Source of the DNA: Schleiferiaceae bacterium
Lineage (GTDB): Bacteria > Bacteroidota > Bacteroidia > Flavobacteriales > Schleiferiaceae
NCBI GenBank assembly: GCA_022424815.1
Contig: JAKMGS010000042.1
Location: 1-12,968 of the forward strand
Reading direction: 5' to 3'
DNA length: 12,968 bases
Under the pieces are notes generated by a model. The model searched no databases. It saw only the letters and a list, made by a program, of their open reading frames with translations, and was not told the DNA's origin. Position 1 is the stretch's first letter. Each line of letters begins with the position of its first letter. Position numbers and translations under genes: made by a program. Of this stretch, positions 1 to 5,654 are shown in pieces.

Positions 1-380
1 CCTTTGGCGACTACTTCGATGCTATCGATATGTATGCCTGGTGCAGAGAACTTGAGGCGTTTAGGCAGGTCTAGACATTGTACAACCCCGCAAGTGGTAC
101 ACTTAAAATGCATATGGTCGTGTACGTGAGTCTCGATGGAACAGTCGGAGCAAAGAGCGTAGTAGCTTTCTCCGTTTTCCTCCAATGCCTTGTGAATCAC
201 ACCTTTTTCCATGAGCGCCAACAAGGTTCGGTATAAGGTGGTGCGGTCAAATTCCGAAAGCATCGCTTGTAGCTCTGCATAAGGTTTAGCTTGTTCCGTT
301 TTTCCTAGAGCATCTAGAATGGCCAATCGGATTTTGGTCACCTTGAGGTCATGCTTTTTTAGAGTAGTGAGGGCATCCAT
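1..380 (-). CDS. Fur-superfamily metalloregulator (Zur-like), 3' end cut by window edge
   Basis: This is a metal-responsive DNA-binding repressor; the first 126 codons are visible and the C-terminus lies beyond the window. I read the frame directly from the reverse complement, starting at ATG 380-378. The N-terminal winged helix carries the Fur-type recognition helix DRTTLYRTL (residues 45-53). The metal region follows: CSDC (77-80), the His-rich stretch HVHDHMHF (85-92) and CTTC (94-97), which is the first half of the structural zinc site. The second CxxC expected in the family would lie outside the window. The start is only 3 bases after the receptor stop codon (TAA gct ATG), so the gene is almost certainly co-transcribed and probably translationally coupled. 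Family membership is clear. Zur rather than Fur or PerR is inferred from the neighbouring His-rich receptor and lipoprotein. It probably binds the palindrome at the operon promoter and represses its own operon. Confidence 0.93.
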   Translation of the reverse strand, partial: MDALTTLKKHDLKVTKIRLAILDALGKTEQAKPYAELQAMLSEFDRTTLYRTLLALMEKGVIHKALEENGESYYALCSDCSIETHVHDHMHFKCTTCGVVQCLDLPKRLKFSAPGIHIDSIEVVAK

Positions 381-383
381 AGC

Positions 384-2672
384 TTAAAAGTTTTGAATCC
401 AGGCAACGGTAATGTTGCGGCCTAAGGCATCTGCAAAATAACGTTGTCTATTAAGGTAGTCGCGATAAGTGGTGTTTAACAGGTTCTCCACGCCTAGGCG
501 AATTTGTGGTTTATAGCGCCATTGGTTTAACGTCCCACCGATGTGAAGGTCGAATAGATGGTACGCTTCCGGAGGAGGGATAAAATCTAAGGAGGCAGCC
601 CAATTTCCTTGTTCTCCCACAAATCTGTGTGAGGCCTCTATCCTAAAGTTTCGCCATTGGTACCACTCTCCTAGTTCATAAGTTAGTTCGTGTGAAGCAT
701 TGAACGGCGGCATATAATTCAGGGGTAAGGTATTGGTTAGGTCTTTGCCTTGTAGGTAGGACCAATTTCCTTTGAACTTCCAATGTTCACCAAATTCATA
801 GCGCATCGACAGATCCACCCCAAGGATGAGCGCATCGCATTGCTCGTAGGTAAATACGGGAAATGCGCCACGGATGGTTAGCCTATACTCTTGTTTGGGT
901 TGGAGATAGATATAACCGTTGAAATAATGGGCATAGGTTCTGAAGTCTAGATGGAGATGTTGGCCAAATTGGCCACTAAGCTGCAACGTCGACTTCACAC
1001 CACTCTCCTGCTTGAGCTCAAGATTTCCTTCCTCAATCCCGCTCACACCCTGGTGCAATCCAAAGGCATACATCTCATTAATTTCCGGAGGACGTTGTCG
1101 AAAGGCCACCTCTGCCATGGCGGTCCATTGGGTTGAAATCTGTCCTGAAACCCTTGCCAATGCACTGATATTGTGGTACTGATCGCCATAGTAAACGACC
1201 GTTCGAGGCAGGGTGCTGGTCAACATGGCTACATTTCTGAAGGTAAAATCATACCTGCCACCAAATTCGATGGAGAGGTGTTCGAATTCGTTTTTCACGT
1301 TGATGAAAAGCCCGTTGGTGAACGAGGTGAAGTTTGGCAGAAGCGGCAAAATACCGGTTTCCGGGAGGTTCCAATTGTTCTTTCCAAGGAATTGGTGACC
1401 CGCTTCCCAATAGCGATTGTTCGACCATAGCAATTCATTCTGAACGCTGTATTGCATCAAACTCAAGGCCGGGATGTCGCTGCGCCCACTTCTACGAACA
1501 TCGAACTCTTGACGCTTATTACGCTGCACAGCTAGGTTCCATTCTAAGGTATTCTCTCCGAGATCTTTTCTAAGTGTAGATTTTAATTGATGGTGCGAGA
1601 CGTCCTGTTTGGGGGCATCAATGGCTCGCGAAAAAGCAGAGTCTGTATAAAAGGGCACCGGACGACTAAAGGCGCTTTGGAGGTCGGTTAAATTACCGAT
1701 ATGGCTACCACGTAGAATCCCATATTCGGCATTGAAGAAAGAGTATTGGGACTCCCACTCCCACCCTGAATCCCACTGGCGGCGTAGCTCACCATTCATA
1801 TGTGCTTGGCGTGTACCGGTGTTATTGAGTAAGTAGTTCGGCGCAGATCGATCGCCGTTGTGCTTTACAGTGGTTCCTAGACGCCATTGGAGGTGGGGAT
1901 GTCCTTGATAAAATTGGCCATTGATCGTACCGCCAAGTCCATTGCTTTCCAATGTTGATCTAACCTTACCATGAACGTGAGGATCCAATGGAATTTTAGC
2001 AGGCATCAAAACCACTATTCCGCCCATATGGGTTCCGGGATATCGCATCGATGCAGCTCCGCTAATCACTGTAATTTCACCGGCGCTGTTCACATCAATT
2101 TCCGGGCTGTGATCGGCGCCCCATTGCTGTCCGGCATGCACAACGCCATTGTTGATAATGGTAATTCTGTTCCCGGAAAGACCGTGCAGTACAGGCAGGC
2201 CTATATCTGAACCGTTGGAGATTATACTCACCCCATTAAGGTTCGCTAGAGATGCCGCCAAGGATTTCTGGGCGCTTTGGTCTAAGACCATGACCCCTAT
2301 GTTCTCTTCATTCAGGGCATGCACATGGTCATCATGAACTTCGACTTCATGAAGAAGGTTTTCGTGATGTTCAAGCGTAAATTCTAAGGCTGTATCTCCT
2401 TCTAAAGCAAGGGCCTCAAATACAGTAGGACATCCAATATGTTGAATAGCCAAATGGTAGAAACCCGCACAGAGCACAGGAATCTCAAATCGTCCCTTGC
2501 TATCAGTCCAGTACTCCTTACCTAATTCTGTGATGTAAATACTCACATCTTCCATAGGCTGCTGATCATGCTCATCCACGACCCGGCCAGCAAGTGTATA
2601 CACACAACTTTGGGCGACCACCAACGATGACCACCCAAAGAAAATGAGTACTATGTATAAAGATTTATTCAA
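384..2672 (-). CDS. TonB-dependent outer-membrane receptor with His-rich linker, probable zinc/metal uptake
   Basis: This 762-residue protein is an outer-membrane beta-barrel that imports a bound substrate using TonB energy. A signal peptide covers residues 1-20 (cleavage near VVA-Q). A carboxypeptidase-regulatory-like beta-sandwich (about 25-100) follows, as is common in Bacteroidota receptors. Next is a His/Asp/Glu-rich linker with H102, H103, H108, H113, H116 and H118. The plug domain covers about 125-225 and includes the segment GQQWGADHSPEID (181-193). The rest is barrel and ends in an aromatic residue (WIQNF). The start overlaps the last 8 bases of the upstream lipoprotein gene, and the stop is 3 bases before the Fur-type gene, so the three form one operon. 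The His cluster resembles metal-capturing segments of zinc receptors such as ZnuD, which suggests Zn(II). Iron, copper or a metallophore remain possible. The receptor family is certain; the substrate is inferred. Confidence 0.93.
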   Translation of the reverse strand: MNKSLYIVLIFFGWSSLVVAQSCVYTLAGRVVDEHDQQPMEDVSIYITELGKEYWTDSKGRFEIPVLCAGFYHLAIQHIGCPTVFEALALEGDTALEFTLEHHENLLHEVEVHDDHVHALNEENIGVMVLDQSAQKSLAASLANLNGVSIISNGSDIGLPVLHGLSGNRITIINNGVVHAGQQWGADHSPEIDVNSAGEITVISGAASMRYPGTHMGGIVVLMPAKIPLDPHVHGKVRSTLESNGLGGTINGQFYQGHPHLQWRLGTTVKHNGDRSAPNYLLNNTGTRQAHMNGELRRQWDSGWEWESQYSFFNAEYGILRGSHIGNLTDLQSAFSRPVPFYTDSAFSRAIDAPKQDVSHHQLKSTLRKDLGENTLEWNLAVQRNKRQEFDVRRSGRSDIPALSLMQYSVQNELLWSNNRYWEAGHQFLGKNNWNLPETGILPLLPNFTSFTNGLFINVKNEFEHLSIEFGGRYDFTFRNVAMLTSTLPRTVVYYGDQYHNISALARVSGQISTQWTAMAEVAFRQRPPEINEMYAFGLHQGVSGIEEGNLELKQESGVKSTLQLSGQFGQHLHLDFRTYAHYFNGYIYLQPKQEYRLTIRGAFPVFTYEQCDALILGVDLSMRYEFGEHWKFKGNWSYLQGKDLTNTLPLNYMPPFNASHELTYELGEWYQWRNFRIEASHRFVGEQGNWAASLDFIPPPEAYHLFDLHIGGTLNQWRYKPQIRLGVENLLNTTYRDYLNRQRYFADALGRNITVAWIQNF

Positions 2673-3210
2673 TGATCACGTCAAAGAGTACTTCTATATC
2701 CGTCTCACCGCCTGCGTTGGTGATATCGCCATCACTCACGCCACTGGCTCCTTTATCGGGTTGATGACGCAAGGTCACACTCAATATTTCAGAACCTGCT
2801 TCCCCGGTGACCAATTCAAATGCCAATCCAACGGGAAACCCATTGTTATCCTGATCTACGTAAGCAAAGGACGAATTTCCGCTAGCACTGAAAAAGAACT
2901 GATGCTCTTCCGCCTCGTCAAAAACCTCCGCTGTCAATTCCTCAGCAGGCGTTTCACTTTCATTGAATAATCTAATGCTCCCGGTATATGTGGTATTCGC
3001 AAGTAATGTGTCTAATGAGAGTATCGGGACATTGCCCCCATCTCCATCGAGATCCTGATAGTTCAATACATGAACGACCGAACCCTCATCGAGATCTACT
3101 TGTAATGTGGTGATTAATTCTTCCTCGTGTGGGTCCGTAGGGTCTACGGGTTGGCAAGAGAAAATGAGCAAGGCTGGGGTGAGTAGTACGCTGATTTTAA
3201 AAATGTTCAT
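2665..3210 (-). CDS. Small secreted lipoprotein, first gene of metal-uptake operon
   Basis: This 181-residue protein has a lipoprotein signal peptide with the lipobox IFSC, so lipidation is expected at Cys19, anchoring it in the inner or outer membrane. The mature part is acidic and predicted mostly beta-strand. It contains two Asp/Asn-rich loops, DLDGDGGN (53-60) and DQDNNG (119-124), that look like calcium-type metal loops. The C-terminal segment has the pattern SDGDITNAGGETDIEV (159-174). From memory, similar small lipoproteins sit beside TonB receptors in other Flavobacteriia, where some are labelled type 1 periplasmic-binding-fold proteins; I could not check this. ATG 3210 fits the signal peptide and lies about 15 bases after the predicted transcription start. 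The gene's end overlaps the receptor start by 8 bases. A role as an accessory substrate-binding or delivery protein for the receptor is inferred only from position. Confidence 0.85.
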   Translation of the reverse strand: MNIFKISVLLTPALLIFSCQPVDPTDPHEEELITTLQVDLDEGSVVHVLNYQDLDGDGGNVPILSLDTLLANTTYTGSIRLFNESETPAEELTAEVFDEAEEHQFFFSASGNSSFAYVDQDNNGFPVGLAFELVTGEAGSEILSVTLRHQPDKGASGVSDGDITNAGGETDIEVLFDVIIE

Positions 3211-3231
3211 AGCTGTTATTGTTAGTTAAGA

Positions 3232-3261
3232 CAAATGTAGGGCTCATTCGTTTAAATGCAA
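3232..3261 (-). promoter_or_regulatory. Bacteroidota-type promoter of the lipoprotein-receptor-Fur operon
   Basis: On the minus strand a -33 TTG (3261-3259) is followed by a 19-base spacer and a perfect -7 box TACATTTG (3239-3232). This matches the Bacteroidota primary-sigma consensus TTG-N17-23-TAnnTTTG. Transcription would start about 3223-3227, giving a leader of roughly 15 bases to ATG 3210. The -33 element lies inside the palindrome at 3251-3277, so a protein bound there should block the polymerase. Confidence 0.8.
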
Positions 3262-3277
3262 CATGGTTGCATTTAAA
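3251..3277. promoter_or_regulatory. Perfect 12-3-12 palindrome, candidate Fur/Zur-family operator
   Basis: The half-site TTTAAATGCAAC, a 3-base centre ATG and the exact reverse complement of the half-site form a 27-base perfect inverted repeat. It overlaps the -33 box of the operon promoter and is centred 54 bases upstream of the first start codon. Fur-family repressors bind AT-rich palindromes of about this size with a short centre, and the operon encodes such a repressor. I infer that this is its autoregulatory site. A hairpin acting in RNA is unlikely, because the site lies upstream of the predicted transcription start. Confidence 0.78.
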
Positions 3278-3458
3278 ATATTCGGGGGAGTGTGTTATTT
3301 CAGATGGATTTTGAGTTTCGCGAATGAAATTTCGTAAAAGAACTGTTCCGGATTTCCTGAACGCTATGTCCACCAGGCAGTTTAAATTCTTTTGACTAAT
3401 GATAAGCTGTCGGACAATTACTAGACAAACGCGCGCAAACCCCAATAAAGCGTACTTC

Positions 3459-3477
3459 TTACACTATATTTAATGCA
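3459..3477 (+). promoter_or_regulatory. Leader element of first IgGFc-like gene, possible -7 box next to start codon
   Basis: The 19 bases before ATG 3478 begin TTACACTA and contain TATATTTA (3465-3472), a 7-of-8 match to TAnnTTTG, only 5 bases before the start codon. The same arrangement precedes the second paralog. If this is the -7 element, the message would start at or next to the start codon and be nearly leaderless. No TTG was seen at the expected -33 distance, so promoter function is tentative. The conservation is what supports the element. Confidence 0.45.
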
Positions 3478-5400
3478 ATGAAAATTACCGCCATTTCAAT
3501 ACTCCTATTTGGCACCTTGTTCGCTCAAGGTCAGAGCGATACGTTTTTTGTTCTTCCCCCATTACTCGAGTGGGAGGGCGGCGACCACGACATCAACTTA
3601 AATTTTTCCACCACTGAACCTAGTGCCCAGGTATGGGTATACAATAGCGATCAGTCTCTTTCGCAGAACCTAACCGTTACCTCAGGAAGCGTGACAACTT
3701 TAAGTTTCACAACGCCAGCAACAGGACTTTTGAGCACCTATGGGGCACGAGAATTGAATTGGCCCAACTCAAAAAGGTACAAAGACGCTTTATTTATCGA
3801 GTCGACTGCTCCAGTAACGGTAACTGAACAAATCGTGGAGCCTTTCAATCAAGAAATAATCACCGCGAAAGGCCGGAATGCCCTAGGTAAAGAATTTTAT
3901 GTTGCGAGCCAAACTCTCATTACGACAACCGTTAGCGGTACATTCTTTGGGTACCATGGCATGCATTACATCAGTGTTGTGGCCATGGAGGACAATACAG
4001 AAATTAAATTCAAGGCACCTACCGGCAATGTATTCACCACTGGCGCAGATAGCGTAGTTTTTACGCTCGATAAAGGCCAAAGTTGGGTCAGCACCATGGA
4101 AGACGACCAGCAATTGTTGGGTACTCGGATTACCTCCAACAAACCTATTGCGGTGACCGCTGGTGGCAATCACTTAAAGAATGCTTCGGCCAACCATGGG
4201 GATGCGGGATTAGATCAAGTTACTCCCGTAGAACTTCTCGGTAACAAGCATGTAGTGTTACGTGGATTAGCCTACCACCCAAACGATTATATCATGTGTG
4301 TCGCCACGGAAGATGACACGGACATTAGTATAGATGGTGTGAGTATTCTCTCCAACGCAAAAGCCGGCGAATCAATAACCCATAGTATGGTGGGTTCAGC
4401 CACGCAGCCGGGTCGACCATATGTAGTTGAAAGCAACAATCCTATCTACGTATTTCAAGCTACTACAGGCACAGTAGGCAACGAACCTGAAATGGGAATG
4501 GCACAGATTCCCCAGGTGAATTGTACTGGGTCTAATTTTATCCGTTACAATAGAGCACCCGGTCTCGCCACCGCTGCTATGGTAACCATTCCGAGCAATG
4601 CCGTTGCTTCATTGGAATACAATGGCCTTTCCGTAAACTCGAATCCGAACGTAACGGTACAGCAAAGCGCCTATGACGCTGGTTGGTCAGGCGTATTTAT
4701 CAATTCCAATACATTGACCAACAACTTCACCCTAGAATGTCCTACCCCATTTCACGTGGGGATTATTGCAGGCCAAGGCACATCCACCGGATTATATGGT
4801 TACATAAGTGGTTTTGATGATAAATTTGAACTCTACGATCCGACAGACCCTACTTCGACTGAAATCATTGAACTTTCTCGGCAGTGTGCCGATACCATAC
4901 CACTGATATTTGGTTTTAGTTCTTGTTCAGACAGTTTCACCGTGATCTCTGCAGCGCTGCTTCAAGGCCAAGGAGTTTTATTGGACAATAATCAACAAGA
5001 CACTGTACTAAAAGTGGTTCCTGAGGAAGGCTACAGTGGAGATATAGTGGTTTCCATCACGGTACGAGATGGCTCTGGTGGCCAAGAAAGTATTGAGTTT
5101 AGGTTTGTACACTTGGGGAAAAATTATGACCCAATTACGGTTCCAAACTTCATCACACCAAACAACGACCAAATCAACGATGAGCTGACCATTCGAAGTG
5201 ACGACTATCTTGAACAGTTTGACATCACCATCTACAGCAGGTGGGGAACTAAGGTATACGAGGCTAGTACAATGAGTGAGGCATGGGACGGACGTTTAAA
5301 TAATTCCGATGTAGCTCCTGGGGTGTACTACTACACCATCAAAACAGAAACAATATGCGGTCCGTACACGAAAGCCGGCGCAATACACGTCATTCATTAA
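3478..5400 (+). CDS. Secreted IgGFc-binding-like protein with T9SS type B C-terminal sorting domain (short paralog)
   Basis: This 640-residue exported protein has a signal peptide at about 1-19 (hydrophobic ISILLFGTLFA). Residues about 20-460 form an IgGFc-binding-protein-N-terminal-like domain, with blocks such as QEIITAKGRNALG, KPIAVTAGGNHLKNASAN, AYHPNDY and GTSTGLYGYISGFDD. A linker domain with two cysteines (CADTIPL, FSSCSDSF) precedes the C-terminal domain at 555-640 (FITPNNDQINDELTI, YSRWGTKVYE, WDGR, GVYYYTIK). This is the gliding-motility/type IX secretion type B sorting signature, so the protein should reach the cell surface or medium. A surface, adhesive or matrix role is inferred; binding of immunoglobulin is not implied by the domain name. 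The second copy lies 254 bases downstream beyond a tRNA and aligns almost without gaps to about residue 550. Confidence 0.9.
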   Translation: MKITAISILLFGTLFAQGQSDTFFVLPPLLEWEGGDHDINLNFSTTEPSAQVWVYNSDQSLSQNLTVTSGSVTTLSFTTPATGLLSTYGARELNWPNSKRYKDALFIESTAPVTVTEQIVEPFNQEIITAKGRNALGKEFYVASQTLITTTVSGTFFGYHGMHYISVVAMEDNTEIKFKAPTGNVFTTGADSVVFTLDKGQSWVSTMEDDQQLLGTRITSNKPIAVTAGGNHLKNASANHGDAGLDQVTPVELLGNKHVVLRGLAYHPNDYIMCVATEDDTDISIDGVSILSNAKAGESITHSMVGSATQPGRPYVVESNNPIYVFQATTGTVGNEPEMGMAQIPQVNCTGSNFIRYNRAPGLATAAMVTIPSNAVASLEYNGLSVNSNPNVTVQQSAYDAGWSGVFINSNTLTNNFTLECPTPFHVGIIAGQGTSTGLYGYISGFDDKFELYDPTDPTSTEIIELSRQCADTIPLIFGFSSCSDSFTVISAALLQGQGVLLDNNQQDTVLKVVPEEGYSGDIVVSITVRDGSGGQESIEFRFVHLGKNYDPITVPNFITPNNDQINDELTIRSDDYLEQFDITIYSRWGTKVYEASTMSEAWDGRLNNSDVAPGVYYYTIKTETICGPYTKAGAIHVIH

Positions 5401-5450
5401 TGCAAGTATCACGAACATACAGGCATCTAGCTTCGTTCGCGTTAAGTCAT

Positions 5451-5478
5451 AAAAAAACCAACGTTTTACGCTGGTTTT
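5451..5478 (-). terminator. Intrinsic terminator of tRNA-Ser
   Basis: On the minus strand AAAACCAGCG and CGTTGGTTTT pair over 10 positions (one G-U) around a TAAAA loop, and T residues continue to 5451. It begins 9 bases after the encoded CCA of the tRNA. Read on the plus strand the stem has an A-C mismatch and lacks a clean T tract, so it mainly serves the tRNA. It may weakly stop transcripts from the first IgGFc-like gene. Confidence 0.75.
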
Positions 5479-5487
5479 CTTTGGTTT

Positions 5488-5577
5488 TGGCGGAGAGGAA
5501 GGGATTCGAACCCTCGATAGAGTTGCCCCTATACCAGCTTTCCAGGCGGGCCCTTTCAACCACTCAGGCACCTCTCC
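5488..5577 (-). tRNA. tRNA-Ser, anticodon GGA, CCA encoded
   Basis: The reverse complement folds as a class II tRNA. The acceptor stem GGAGAGG (5577-5571) pairs with CCTCTCC (5498-5492). The discriminator is G (5491), with genomic CCA at 5490-5488. The T-arm has GAGGG-TTCGAAT-CCCTT with one G-U pair. The long variable arm has a 6-bp stem closed by GCAA. The anticodon loop is CTGGAAA with GGA at 5543-5541, which reads serine UCC/UCU. The anticodon stem CCCGC/GCTGG leaves a C-U mismatch at positions 29-41 (bases 5548 and 5536). The gene lies between two paralogous protein genes on the opposite strand, with its own promoter and terminator. Confidence 0.97.
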
Positions 5578-5588
5578 AAAATCAGGTG

Positions 5589-5619
5589 TAAAAGTAGCCC
5601 GGAAAAGGTTCCTGCACAA
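5589..5619 (-). promoter_or_regulatory. Promoter of tRNA-Ser
   Basis: On the minus strand TTG (5619-5617), a 20-base spacer and TACTTTTA (5596-5589) match TTG-N19/20-TAnnTTTG at all but the last -7 base. The box ends 11 bases before the mature 5' end of the tRNA, which leaves a short leader for RNase P to remove. It sits in the 77-base gap shared with the start of the downstream plus-strand gene. Confidence 0.6.
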
Positions 5620-5635
5620 CAAGAAAGTGTCCCAA

Positions 5636-5654
5636 TTACACTACCTTTAAGGCG
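5636..5654 (+). promoter_or_regulatory. Leader element of second IgGFc-like gene, conserved with first paralog
   Basis: The 19 bases before GTG 5655 match the leader of the first paralog at 15 of 19 positions: TTACACTA, two changed bases, TTTAA, a change, GC, a change. It contains TACCTTTA (5642-5649), a 7-of-8 match to the -7 consensus, exactly 5 bases before the start codon as in the other copy. Either it is a core promoter giving nearly leaderless mRNA, or it is a conserved translation-start context. No convincing -33 TTG was found. Confidence 0.45.

Noticed and set aside
2644..2970. Plus-strand open frame of 108 codons
   Set aside because: It is antisense to the lipoprotein and receptor start, both of which have clear signal peptides and operon spacing.
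3197..3445. Minus-strand open frame of 82 codons upstream of the lipoprotein
   Set aside because: It runs through the operon promoter and the palindrome, has no recognisable domain, and would overlap the well-supported lipoprotein start.
3478..5400. Immunoglobulin-binding virulence function for the IgGFc-like proteins
   Set aside because: The domain name derives from distant animal and bacterial homologs; nothing in the sequence supports binding of antibodies by this probably free-living organism.
5296..5622. Open frames on both strands across the tRNA-Ser region
   Set aside because: They read through a well-folded tRNA gene and its terminator; GVPEWLKG/AGIGATLSRVRIPSSPP-type translations are a known artefact of tRNA genes.
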